Of a stretch of DNA of 64,000 bases, positions 51,509 to 60,248 are shown one piece after another. The notes under the pieces are model-generated. The model searched no databases. It was given only the letters and a program-made list of their open reading frames with translations, and had not been told where the DNA came from. The first letter of the stretch is position 1, and the number at the start of each line of letters is the position of its first letter. The stretch is from GCA-2746605 sp963704835 (lineage in GTDB: Bacteria > Bacteroidota > Ignavibacteria > Ignavibacteriales > Melioribacteraceae). The translations under genes and the position numbers were made by a program. The DNA is taken from assembly GCA_963704835.1 (NCBI GenBank), contig CAVPHW010000020.1:1-64000 (forward strand), in the 5' to 3' direction.

Positions 51509-53443
51509 ATGGATATTAGTCAATCTGCATTTAAACCTTATATCTCTCCTAAAGATTTTATTCCCGAATTCACTCCCAAAGCAATACTTCTTGGTGCTCT
51601 GTTCGGAATTATTTTTGGAGCGGCTACTGTTTATTTAGGTCTTAAAGTTGGTCTTACAGTAAGTGCATCTATTCCTATTGCTGTATTGTCAATTTCAGTT
51701 TTTAAGTACATTGGTAAATCGACAATTTTAGAAAATAATATTGTTCAAACAATTGGTTCCGCAGGTGAGTCTGTAGCGGCTGGTGTTGTGTTTACAATTC
51801 CAGCACTTTTGTTTTTGCCTGGTGGTTCTGAATATTTTCAATATTTTCAAATATTCGTTCTGGCACTAGCCGGTGGTATTCTAGGAGTTCTTTTTATGAT
51901 TCCTCTTAGAAGATCATTAATAGTTAAGGAACATGGAAATTTACCTTTCCCTGAAGGTACTGCTTGTGCAGATGTTTTAATCGCAGGTGAAAAAGGGGGT
52001 AAGCTTGCTCAAAAAGTTTATTATGGATTAGGGATAGCGTTTTTATATAAATTTTTAATGTCAATAATTGGTTTGTGGAAGGATGTACCGACATATATTT
52101 TTGGAAGAAATTCCTCACTTCCAAATGGTACCATAAATGGCGAAATTACTCCCGAGTTATTGGGTGTTGGTTATATAATTGGACCAAAAATAGCTGGAAT
52201 AATGGTTGCTGGTGGTGTTCTTTCTTGGTTGGTTTTAATTCCTCTTATTACTTTGTTAGGCGATAATTTAACTACTGTTTTTGCTCCGGGCACAAAACTA
52301 ATTTCGGAAATGAGTCCTAGTGAAATTTGGAGTAGCTATATTCGTTACATTGGTGCAGGAGCTGTTACATTTGGTGGAATTATAACTTTAATCCGTTCCT
52401 TTCCAACTATAATTAGTGCTTTCAGCGATTCTTTTAAAGATTTAAAAGATTCCAAGGAAAATAAAAAGGTTGATAAATTAAGAACTGAAAAAGATATTCC
52501 TTTGGTATTTGTCTTAGTTGGCAGTGTGATTTTGGTATTATTTATGGTAGCTATCCCTAATATCCCAACCAATTTTTTATCTGCTATAATGATTGTTGTT
52601 TTTGGTTTTTTCTTTGTAACAGTCTCTTCTAGGATCGTTGGACTCATTGGATCATCTTCAAATCCCATTTCTGGGATGACAATAGCAACATTAATGGCTA
52701 CCGCACTAATTTTTGTTGGAGTTGGTTGGACAGGCGATATTTATCAACCTATCGTTTTAATTGTTGGTTCAATTGTTTGTATCGCCTCTGCTAATGCTGG
52801 TGCAACTTCCCAAGATTTAAAAACTGGATATATTGTAGGTGCTTCTCCTCTTAAACAACAGTTGGGTTTAATAATAGGAGTTGTTGCTTCCTCTTTTGCA
52901 ATTGGTGGAACTCTTTTATTGTTAAATAGCGCATTGGGAATTGGTCCAATTACTCCGGAACATGCAAATCCATTACCAGCTCCTCAAGCCACCTTAATGG
53001 CAACTGTGATAAAAGGTCTTCTAAGTCAGAATTTACCTTGGGGATTAGTGATTATTGGAATGGGTATTGCAGCCGTTATGGAATTGAGCGGCGTTCGTTC
53101 ACTACCATTTGCAGTTGGAGCCTATTTGCCATTGTCAACAACTTCGCCAATTTTTATCGGGGGCTTAGTTAAAATGCTTGTTGATAAAGTCAAAAAAACA
53201 GATAAAGAAGAATCAGAAATTGGTCCGGGTGCTTTATTCAGTTCAGGTTTAATTGCTGGTGGTGCGCTTACTGGTATTTTAATTGCTGTAATGATTGGCA
53301 CTAACTATGACGGAAAACCTATAATGGATTACTTCAACATTCATTTATATGAGGGTTTAGGTGCTGTTGGTGATTTAATTTCTTTATGTATTTTTGTTGC
53401 TTTAGCTGCTTTACTTTATAAATTTGCTTCAGGTAAGGAATAA
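51509..53443 (+). CDS. OPT-family oligopeptide transporter
   Basis: The 644 residues form about 14-16 membrane helices. Characteristic segments are KAILLGALFGIIFGAATVYLGLKVGLTVSASIPIAVLSI, GSAGESVAAGVVFTIPALLFL, LPFPEGTACADVLIAG (OPT-type Glu-Gly-Thr-Ala motif) and IASANAGATSQDLKTGYIVGASP. Family members import oligopeptides or metal chelates by proton coupling. With an MFS carrier and an M29 peptidase directly downstream, peptide uptake is the best guess. AAAAGGAAA precedes the ATG. The operon promoter should lie in the 144-base gap after the tRNA. Confidence 0.93.
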   Translation: MDISQSAFKPYISPKDFIPEFTPKAILLGALFGIIFGAATVYLGLKVGLTVSASIPIAVLSISVFKYIGKSTILENNIVQTIGSAGESVAAGVVFTIPALLFLPGGSEYFQYFQIFVLALAGGILGVLFMIPLRRSLIVKEHGNLPFPEGTACADVLIAGEKGGKLAQKVYYGLGIAFLYKFLMSIIGLWKDVPTYIFGRNSSLPNGTINGEITPELLGVGYIIGPKIAGIMVAGGVLSWLVLIPLITLLGDNLTTVFAPGTKLISEMSPSEIWSSYIRYIGAGAVTFGGIITLIRSFPTIISAFSDSFKDLKDSKENKKVDKLRTEKDIPLVFVLVGSVILVLFMVAIPNIPTNFLSAIMIVVFGFFFVTVSSRIVGLIGSSSNPISGMTIATLMATALIFVGVGWTGDIYQPIVLIVGSIVCIASANAGATSQDLKTGYIVGASPLKQQLGLIIGVVASSFAIGGTLLLLNSALGIGPITPEHANPLPAPQATLMATVIKGLLSQNLPWGLVIIGMGIAAVMELSGVRSLPFAVGAYLPLSTTSPIFIGGLVKMLVDKVKKTDKEESEIGPGALFSSGLIAGGALTGILIAVMIGTNYDGKPIMDYFNIHLYEGLGAVGDLISLCIFVALAALLYKFASGKE

Positions 53444-53464
53444 AACTAATTAACTAGGAATTTT

Positions 53465-54754
53465 ATGGAAAATAATACTGCGGGTTCTATTCATGCAAAA
53501 ACAGCTCCATCGCCATTTTATAGATGGACGGTTTTACTATTTATTAGTTTGGCAATGTTTGGTAATTATTATATTTATGATAGCATTGCTCCAATAGCTG
53601 ATTTGTTAACTTCCGAGTTAGGCTTTACGGATGTAAATATAGGATCTCTTTATTCAATTTACAGTTTTGCTGCTGTATTCATACTTATTATTAGTGGGCC
53701 AATAATAGATAGACTTGGTGTCAAGAAATCTATATTAATATTCTCCACAATCTGCTCTATAGCAGCATTTGTTACGGCATTGAGCTCTGAATTATATGTA
53801 ATGCTGTTTAGCCGATTGCTGCTTGGTATTGGTGCTGAACCATTAATTGTTGCGATTACCACCGCATTAGCAAAGTGGTTCAAAGGAAAAGAACTCGGTT
53901 TTGCATTTGGCATTAATCTTACAATTGCAAGATTAGGCTCATTTACTGCCGATTGGTCTCCAACTTGGGGAAGTTCATTTTATACTTCATGGAGCGAACC
54001 ATTATTTATAGCTTTTCTAATTGGATTAACATGTGTTGTTAGTGGTATTATCTATTGGTTTATGGAAAGTTTTGCAGAAAAAAAGTATGAGCTTGGCAGT
54101 GCAGCTGAAACTGATAAGTTTGTTCTTGCAGATCTATTCAAATTTGATAAATCTTTTTGGTATATCGTAATTCTATGCGTTACGTTTTATTCTGCAGTTT
54201 TTCCTTTCAGAACATTCGCTATTAAATTTTACATGGAGGCTCATGGAGCAAATCGCGAGTTTGCCGGACAATTAAATAGTGCGTTAATTTTTGCTTCTAT
54301 GATTGCAACACCTCTTTTTGGTTTGTTGGCTGATAAAATTGGTAGAAGAGCAACAATGATGATGATCGGGTCAGTGTTGATTTTACCTGTTTATCTTATG
54401 CTAGTGTATTCTAGTATCACATTGTACGTTCCAATTATTATGTTAGGTATAGCTTTTTCTCTAATTCCTGCAATCATGTGGCCATCAGTTGCTTATCTAG
54501 TTCAACAAAATAGACTTGGAACGGCATATTCTATTATGACTTTAATTCAACAATTAGGTGTATTTGCTTTTAACTATCTTTTAGGCTGGTCAAATGATAT
54601 TTCAGAGGCATCAGCCTCAAATCCAATGGGATATTCAATGGGGATGTGGATTTTATCAATTTTGGGCATCATTGGTTTGGTGTTTGCATATCTCTTAAGA
54701 AGGGAAGAATTGGGTCCGAATGGTCATGGCTTAGAAATATCTGGCAATAAATAA
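53465..54754 (+). CDS. Major facilitator superfamily carrier (MFSD1-like)
   Basis: The 429 residues have 12 membrane helices. The N-terminal FISLAMFGNYYIYDSIAPIADLLTSELGF, the loop GPIIDRLGVKKS (MFS motif A-like) and FGLLADKIGRRATMM in the second half give the MFS fold. The opening segment resembles the animal MFSD1 carrier, which moves dipeptides out of lysosomes; this resemblance is from memory of the motif. A dipeptide or amino-acid export or import role would fit the OPT transporter 21 bases upstream and the M29 peptidase downstream. Confidence 0.82.
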   Translation: MENNTAGSIHAKTAPSPFYRWTVLLFISLAMFGNYYIYDSIAPIADLLTSELGFTDVNIGSLYSIYSFAAVFILIISGPIIDRLGVKKSILIFSTICSIAAFVTALSSELYVMLFSRLLLGIGAEPLIVAITTALAKWFKGKELGFAFGINLTIARLGSFTADWSPTWGSSFYTSWSEPLFIAFLIGLTCVVSGIIYWFMESFAEKKYELGSAAETDKFVLADLFKFDKSFWYIVILCVTFYSAVFPFRTFAIKFYMEAHGANREFAGQLNSALIFASMIATPLFGLLADKIGRRATMMMIGSVLILPVYLMLVYSSITLYVPIIMLGIAFSLIPAIMWPSVAYLVQQNRLGTAYSIMTLIQQLGVFAFNYLLGWSNDISEASASNPMGYSMGMWILSILGIIGLVFAYLLRREELGPNGHGLEISGNK

Positions 54755-54758
54755 AATT

Positions 54759-55088
54759 ATGAATGAACTGAAAAATATATATCCTATCAGAGATTGTGAA
54801 TTTGAAGAAAAAGATAATCTGGTTGTTGTAAAATATTTTAATAAAAAGCCTAGTTTTATAGAAAAAATCTTTTTTAAAAAACAATTAAAGAAACCATTTA
54901 AAATTGATCTTGACGAAATTGGCAGCTTTATCTGGCATAAATGTAATGGTGAAAATACCGTTGAAGATTTAGTAAGTTTAGCAAAAGAAGAATTCAAAGA
55001 AAAAGTAAACCCTGCGGAAGATAGAGTTGAGACATTTATTAAGCAGATGAGTAAAAATAAATTAGTAAAACTTTTTGAAAAGAAATAG
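54759..55088 (+). CDS. PqqD-like protein
   Basis: The 109 residues have a charged N-terminus (IYPIRDCEFEEKDNLVVVKYF) and the PqqD core IDLDEIGSFIWHKCNGENTVEDLVSLAKEEFKEKVNPAEDRVETFIKQMSKNKLVKLF. PqqD binds precursor peptides in PQQ and RiPP synthesis, but stand-alone PqqD-like proteins are common in Bacteroidota and need not mean that pathway. No radical-SAM partner or precursor is seen nearby. It starts 4 bases after the MFS stop. Confidence 0.85.
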   Translation: MNELKNIYPIRDCEFEEKDNLVVVKYFNKKPSFIEKIFFKKQLKKPFKIDLDEIGSFIWHKCNGENTVEDLVSLAKEEFKEKVNPAEDRVETFIKQMSKNKLVKLFEKK

Positions 55089-55113
55089 CCTACACGGCAT
55101 AATTGAGGGTAAA

Positions 55114-56076
55114 ATGAATTTAACAAAACTTGATCAAGCTTCAATAATTGCAATTAAAGATTGCATGGGAACTAAGAAAAATGAAAAAGTATTAGTTATC
55201 ACCGATGAAAATAAAAGGGAAATAGGTTTATCACTTTATGAAAATGCCATAAGATTAGGACATGAATCTTTCTTAATCGAAATGAAGGCTTTGGAGATGA
55301 ATGGACAAGAGCCTCCTAAATTTGTGGCTGAAGCGATGAAAATGGCAGATGTAATTTTGTGTCCGACTTCAAAATCTCTTACACATACAAATGCTAGGAG
55401 AAGTGCTTCTGCATTGGGAAAAAGAATAGCCACTTTTCCTGGAATAACAAAAGATGTCATGATTAGAGGGCTAAATGCTGACTATACAAAAATAGCTGCG
55501 TTAACAATAAAACTTGCCAAAATGATGGACAAGGTAAAAATTGTTAGAGTTACAGCTCCAAACGGAACAGATATTACAATGAGTTTGGAAGGGAGAGCAG
55601 GATTAGCAAGTAAGGGACTTTTCCATAAAAAAGGGGAAAGTGGTAATCTTCCAACGGGTGAAGCTTTTGCAGCTCCGGTTGAGGGAAAGTCTGAGGGAGT
55701 TTTTGTTGCAGATGGTTCTTTTGCAGGAATAGGGGTTTTGAAAAATCCAATTAAAATAAAAGTTAGTAAAGGTCTGGCTACAGAAATTACAGGTGGTGAA
55801 GAAGCAAAAAAACTAATAGAAATGTTATCCAAGTATGGACAGAAAGGAAGAAATATCGCTGAATTAGGAATTGGGACTAATGATAAAGTAAAATTGAGTG
55901 GATTATTATTAGAAGATGAAAAGAAAATGGGAACTGTCCATATTGCTTTGGGAGATAATAAATCTATGGGTGGAAATGTAAACATTCCTTTTCATGTTGA
56001 TGGCGTTATATTAAAACCGACTGTTTATTTTGATGGTGTGGAAATAATGAAAAATGGTAAGTTACTAGTAAAATAA
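55114..56076 (+). CDS. M29-type (AmpS-like) aminopeptidase
   Basis: I take the ATG at 55114 with GAGGG just upstream; the in-frame start at 55075 lies inside the previous gene. The 320-residue product has IAIKDCMGTKKNEKVLVITDENKREIG at the N-terminus and the metal-binding set near the C-terminus. AELGIGTND (Glu), LEDEKKMGTVHIALGDN (Glu and His) and NIPFHVDGVI (His and Asp) line up with AmpS-type M29 ligands. The family cleaves N-terminal residues from peptides. It is shorter than AmpS (about 410), closer to the short branch. It ends the peptide operon, so imported peptides could be degraded here. Confidence 0.82.
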   Translation: MNLTKLDQASIIAIKDCMGTKKNEKVLVITDENKREIGLSLYENAIRLGHESFLIEMKALEMNGQEPPKFVAEAMKMADVILCPTSKSLTHTNARRSASALGKRIATFPGITKDVMIRGLNADYTKIAALTIKLAKMMDKVKIVRVTAPNGTDITMSLEGRAGLASKGLFHKKGESGNLPTGEAFAAPVEGKSEGVFVADGSFAGIGVLKNPIKIKVSKGLATEITGGEEAKKLIEMLSKYGQKGRNIAELGIGTNDKVKLSGLLLEDEKKMGTVHIALGDNKSMGGNVNIPFHVDGVILKPTVYFDGVEIMKNGKLLVK

Positions 56077-56103
56077 GAATTTAGCCAAAATTCAAATAAT
56101 ACC

Positions 56104-56502
56104 ATGACGATCGATGAACATAAAGAAATTGCCCAAAATTGGATTAGTCTTTGGAATCCGCCGGTAAATTGGGATTTATTCAATAAATTACACGCTAACA
56201 ATTTTGAAGATTGTTCCTCCTCTGGAAGGCCTACGAACAGAGAGGGATTTGCGTTAGGAATTGAAAAATTGTTAAATGCGTTTCCAGATTTAAAAACAGT
56301 AATTAAAGATTTAGTTTATGACTCCCAAAATTCCAAAGTGGCAATACGGTGGGAAGCGTTCGGAACTAATAAAAAGAAGTATCTTGGCGTTGGGCCAACA
56401 GAAAAGAAAACTAAAATTACCGGAATTGAAATTATAGAAATAAAAAACAATCAAATTATTAAACGATGGGGTGAATGGGATATTACCTCTCATTCCAAAT
56501 GA
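56104..56502 (+). CDS. SnoaL-like (NTF2-fold) protein, ester-cyclase type
   Basis: The 132-residue protein reads IAQNWISLWNPPVNWDLFNKLHANNFEDCSS, FALGIEKLLNAFPDLKTVIKDLVYD and KTKITGIEIIEIKNNQIIKRWGEWD, a single NTF2-fold domain of the SnoaL / ester-cyclase type (IxExxxIxRRWGxxD end). Such proteins act on small hydrophobic substrates or simply bind ligands. The substrate is unknown. It follows the peptidase by 27 bases and may be cotranscribed. Confidence 0.88.
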   Translation: MTIDEHKEIAQNWISLWNPPVNWDLFNKLHANNFEDCSSSGRPTNREGFALGIEKLLNAFPDLKTVIKDLVYDSQNSKVAIRWEAFGTNKKKYLGVGPTEKKTKITGIEIIEIKNNQIIKRWGEWDITSHSK

Positions 56503-56667
56503 TCATAATTTTTGAGCTCCATTAAATTGTAATAGAACATTTTAATAAACACCTGTTTTAGTTAACATTACCTTCATTTCTAAGCATAACTCCCTCCAAT
56601 TCTCCAAAATCTTTGAAATTGAGCATAAATATTAGTAAATTTGCGGCTTGCAAAAATAGGAGTGTTA

Positions 56668-58845
56668 GTGAAAATACTAAATGAACTTAATGAAAAACAA
56701 AGAGAAGCAGTAGAATTTAATAGTGCTCCCAATATGATTGTTGCCGGAGCCGGGTCTGGTAAAACAAGAGTTTTAACTTATAAAATAGCATATTTGTTAG
56801 AAAATGGTTTTGAACCTTCAGATATTTTAGCCTTAACTTTTACAAACAAAGCCGCAAAAGAAATGAAGGGAAGAATTGTTGAACTGGTTGGAAAAAAAGC
56901 AGATCAGATTTGGATGGGAACATTCCATTCAATATTCGCACGTATTTTAAGATCCGAAGCAAATAAAATTGGATACGAGACAAACTTTTCTATTTATGAT
57001 AGAGAAGATTCTGTCTCTCTTGTTAGTAATTGTCTGCAAGCGCTTAACATTTCAATAGATAGTTTGAACGCTTCTGGTGTTCAGCATAAAATTAGTTATT
57101 TAAAAAACCACATGATCACGCAAGAAGAATATAGCAAGCATATTGCTTCAAACATGATCGAAAGAAAAATTGCCGAGATCTATTTAGAGTATAATAAAAG
57201 ACTTAAAGAAAATAATTCAATGGATTTTGATGATTTACTTATTAAGCCAATTGAGTTATTTAGTAATAATCAGCGCATTTTATCTAAGTACAGAGGACAG
57301 TTTAAGTACATTTTAGTTGATGAGTACCAAGATACAAATAAAGCGCAGTATGAATTGCTAAAACTATTAACTACTTCTAGAATTAAGATTTGCGTTGTGG
57401 GTGATGATGCTCAAAGTATATATGGCTGGCGTGGTGCTGAAATAAAAAACATGCTAAATTTTGAAAAAGATTTTTCAAAAGCAATGACATTTAGACTTGA
57501 ACAAAATTATCGTTCAACCGGGAAAATCCTTCAAGCTGCAGATTCTGTAATAAAAAACAATTCAAATCAAATTAAAAAAACTTTGTGGACAGAAAATGCT
57601 GATGGCGAAGATTTGTCAATCATCCGAAGTACAGATGAAAAGGATGAGGCATTCTTAATTGCTAAGCAAATAAAAAAGGAAGTTACATCAAGAAAAATAT
57701 CCTTAAATGATATAGCCATATTATACAGAATGAATTCTCAATCTAGAGCTTTGGAAGAAGCACTCAGGAGAGAGAAAATTCCATATAAAATAATTGGCGG
57801 CGTTGAATTCTATAGAAGAAAAGAAGTCAAAGATATTATCGGTTATCTTAGGATTTTAGCTAATCAAAATGATGAAGAAAGCTTATTAAGAATTATGAAT
57901 TTTCCACAAAGAGGAATTGGTAATACTTCAATAAGTAAAATGACAGATTTTTCTAGAAAACTTGGCATATCTTTGTTCACAACTATGTCTCGTGTGTTTG
58001 AAGTTATTGAGGTTAAAGAGAGAATTCAAAAAAACGTGAAGCAATTCAAGCTTTATCTTGATAAATACATTGAATTGAAAGACCAGCTTTCATTGTTAGA
58101 ACTTACTTCTGCTCTAATTGATGAATTAGGAATTTTGAAAATGTATAAAGAAGAAAATTCAACTGAGTCAATGCAGAGATATGATAATATTCAAGAATTA
58201 TTAAGTGGAATTGCTGAATATGCTAAAACAAAACCAGATGCAACTATTGATGATTTCCTTGCGGAAGTTTCTTTAATTACTGGACTCGATAATTATTCAG
58301 ATGAACAAAACTCAATTACAATGATGACAATTCACAGTTCAAAAGGATTAGAATTCCCAGTCGTGTTTATCACAGGATGTGAAGAAGATATTTTCCCATT
58401 GAACCCAAAATTTGATACCGATTCTAGAATTGAAGAAGAACGAAGACTTTTCTATGTGGCAATTACAAGAGCAGAAAAGAAAGTATTCCTTTCTTACGCA
58501 AGATCGAGATATAGATTTGGTGAAGTTGCATATCAAAGTAAATCAAGATTTTTGGATGAGTTAGATCCTAAGACTATTGTGGAAGTTAATAAAGGTACAA
58601 CGAAAAAAGGTGGAAGAAGACGTAAAGCATATTATGATGAAATGTACCAAGAAGACTTTGATGATTTTAATCAAGAAAGAAGATCATTTAGAGTTGGAAG
58701 TAGGATAACTCATGAACTATTTGGTAATGGAAAAGTACTTAAAGTTACTGGAACAGGTGATATGGCTAAAGTTACCATCGCTTTTGAGGAAAAAGGGACT
58801 AAAACCTTATTATTAAAATTCGCAAATATTCACCTTACTTCTTAA
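56668..58845 (+). CDS. pcrA: UvrD/PcrA-family DNA helicase
   Basis: I choose GTG 56668 because AGGAG lies five bases upstream; the TTG at 56641 is also in frame. The 725 residues show all SF1A motifs: LNEKQREAVEFN (Q), AGAGSGKTRVLTYK (I), ALTFTNKAAKEMKGRI (Ia), ILVDEYQDTNKAQYELL (II), VGDDAQSIYGWRGAEI (III), EQNYRSTGKIL (IV), TIHSSKGLEFPVVFITGC (V) and FYVAITRAEKKVFLSYA (VI). The C-terminal PcrA-type domain has RITHELFGNGKVLKVTG. The enzyme unwinds DNA in nucleotide-excision and mismatch repair. It is convergent with the phosphofructokinase gene. Confidence 0.97.
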   Translation: MKILNELNEKQREAVEFNSAPNMIVAGAGSGKTRVLTYKIAYLLENGFEPSDILALTFTNKAAKEMKGRIVELVGKKADQIWMGTFHSIFARILRSEANKIGYETNFSIYDREDSVSLVSNCLQALNISIDSLNASGVQHKISYLKNHMITQEEYSKHIASNMIERKIAEIYLEYNKRLKENNSMDFDDLLIKPIELFSNNQRILSKYRGQFKYILVDEYQDTNKAQYELLKLLTTSRIKICVVGDDAQSIYGWRGAEIKNMLNFEKDFSKAMTFRLEQNYRSTGKILQAADSVIKNNSNQIKKTLWTENADGEDLSIIRSTDEKDEAFLIAKQIKKEVTSRKISLNDIAILYRMNSQSRALEEALRREKIPYKIIGGVEFYRRKEVKDIIGYLRILANQNDEESLLRIMNFPQRGIGNTSISKMTDFSRKLGISLFTTMSRVFEVIEVKERIQKNVKQFKLYLDKYIELKDQLSLLELTSALIDELGILKMYKEENSTESMQRYDNIQELLSGIAEYAKTKPDATIDDFLAEVSLITGLDNYSDEQNSITMMTIHSSKGLEFPVVFITGCEEDIFPLNPKFDTDSRIEEERRLFYVAITRAEKKVFLSYARSRYRFGEVAYQSKSRFLDELDPKTIVEVNKGTTKKGGRRRKAYYDEMYQEDFDDFNQERRSFRVGSRITHELFGNGKVLKVTGTGDMAKVTIAFEEKGTKTLLLKFANIHLTS

Positions 58846-58861
58846 ATCTGATGTTTAAATA

Positions 58862-58899
58862 AAAAAAGCCCAATTTTGATAATTTCAAGATTGGGCTTT
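58862..58899. terminator. Bidirectional terminator between the helicase and pfp
   Basis: A 9-bp stem (AAAGCCCAA / TTGGGCTTT) with flanking A and T runs lies between the two convergent genes. On the minus strand the T run after the stem is good; on the plus strand GTTATTTTAG follows. Confidence 0.85.
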
Positions 58900-58922
58900 G
58901 TTATTTTAGTTAATAGTGTTTT

Positions 58923-60128
58923 TTAATCGCTAGCCATAATAAATAGAGGTTTAGACTCAAAGCTCTTGTAATGGGGTCTTAACCTATCAATATTGTAGTA
59001 TTTATCTACATCAACAACTTTCTTATAGCTAGTTACAATTTCAATAGGAGCATTATCATATCTACCATTTTTAAGGGTAACAAGTCGCCCAGAAGATTTA
59101 TCAAGAATTAAATCTAGAGCCAAGTTTCCGAATGCCATTGGTACTATAGAATCAATAGAATCTGGAACACCACTTCTTACCATATAACCTAATCTTTGAT
59201 TTATAACATTTACTCTATTACCATTACCATATTTAACAGATAATTCTTTCATCTTTTTCGAAACCAAATCACCAATGCCACCTAATTTTTTATGACCAAA
59301 CATATCTGTTTCATGATCTTCAAAAGTCATTTCTGAAGTTTCATTTAACATAGCACCTTCCGATATAAGAACAACAGAATATTTACTTGGATTTGTTTCT
59401 CTATCATAAACCATTAATTCTGTTAATCTTTCAATGTCAAATTTATGCTCGGGAATAACACATCTGTTTGCAGCTCCCGCCATAGTTGGTAACAAAGCAG
59501 AAAATCCAGCATAGCGACCAAAAACTTCAATTACAAGAAATCTTTCATGAGAACCCGCACTAGTTCTTAAAGCGTGTGTCATTTCAATAGTTCTTGTAAC
59601 ACAAGTACTAAATCCAATACAGTAATCCGTTCCGGCAACGTCATTATCCATTGTCTTTGGAATAGCAATTACTTTCATCCCTTGTTCATGCAAATGCTCA
59701 CCATAACTTAAAGTATCATCACCACCAATTGGAATTAAATAATCTAAGCCCATGAAATCGATATTCTGTAGGACCTCAGGAGTAAGATCATTAATCTCTT
59801 CATTATATTTTTCTCTTAAGTGAGTAGGTACATTTGGTTTAGGTACATGACTTGCCCTAGTTCGAGAAGAATGTAAAAATGTACCACCAGTTCTACCGGC
59901 TCTATTTACAATGCTCTCAGTTAATTCAATAAAATTTTCACTATTATCGTGCTGCTTATCTCTGATAATATCAATCATACCACCCCAACCACGACGTATT
60001 CCAATAACACGAAATCCTTCTCGTATTGCTCTAATTGTAACAGCTCGAATCGCGGGATTCAAACCAGGTACGTCGCCACCTCCAGTCAAAATTCCTATTG
60101 TTCCTCTTTTAGTATTTATGTTGCTCAT
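58923..60128 (-). CDS. pfp: 6-phosphofructokinase, probably PPi-dependent
   Basis: The start is the ATG at 60128 (GGAGA upstream), not the longer in-frame start at 60185. The 401-residue protein has the phosphate loop IGILTGGGDVPGLNPAI, IPIGGDDTLSYGEHLH, VIAIPKTMDNDVAGTDYCIGF and LVIEVFGRYAGFSALL. In this superfamily, Asp rather than Gly after GGD (GGDDT) and Lys in place of Gly in the P-K-T-x-D-N-D motif go with pyrophosphate use rather than ATP. So a reversible PPi-phosphofructokinase of glycolysis is likely. Enzymes of about 400 residues are common in this clade. The gene is intact. Confidence 0.92.
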   Translation of the reverse strand: MSNINTKRGTIGILTGGGDVPGLNPAIRAVTIRAIREGFRVIGIRRGWGGMIDIIRDKQHDNSENFIELTESIVNRAGRTGGTFLHSSRTRASHVPKPNVPTHLREKYNEEINDLTPEVLQNIDFMGLDYLIPIGGDDTLSYGEHLHEQGMKVIAIPKTMDNDVAGTDYCIGFSTCVTRTIEMTHALRTSAGSHERFLVIEVFGRYAGFSALLPTMAGAANRCVIPEHKFDIERLTELMVYDRETNPSKYSVVLISEGAMLNETSEMTFEDHETDMFGHKKLGGIGDLVSKKMKELSVKYGNGNRVNVINQRLGYMVRSGVPDSIDSIVPMAFGNLALDLILDKSSGRLVTLKNGRYDNAPIEIVTSYKKVVDVDKYYNIDRLRPHYKSFESKPLFIMASD

Positions 60129-60248
60129 TATGTCTCCATATAACAGAATTATATATTTGTTTATAAAATTTAAAAGTAATCTCAATAATACTGACGATTT
60201 ATATTATGCCAGCCGAATTAATTAAAAAATATTGTCAAGAAATATAAA

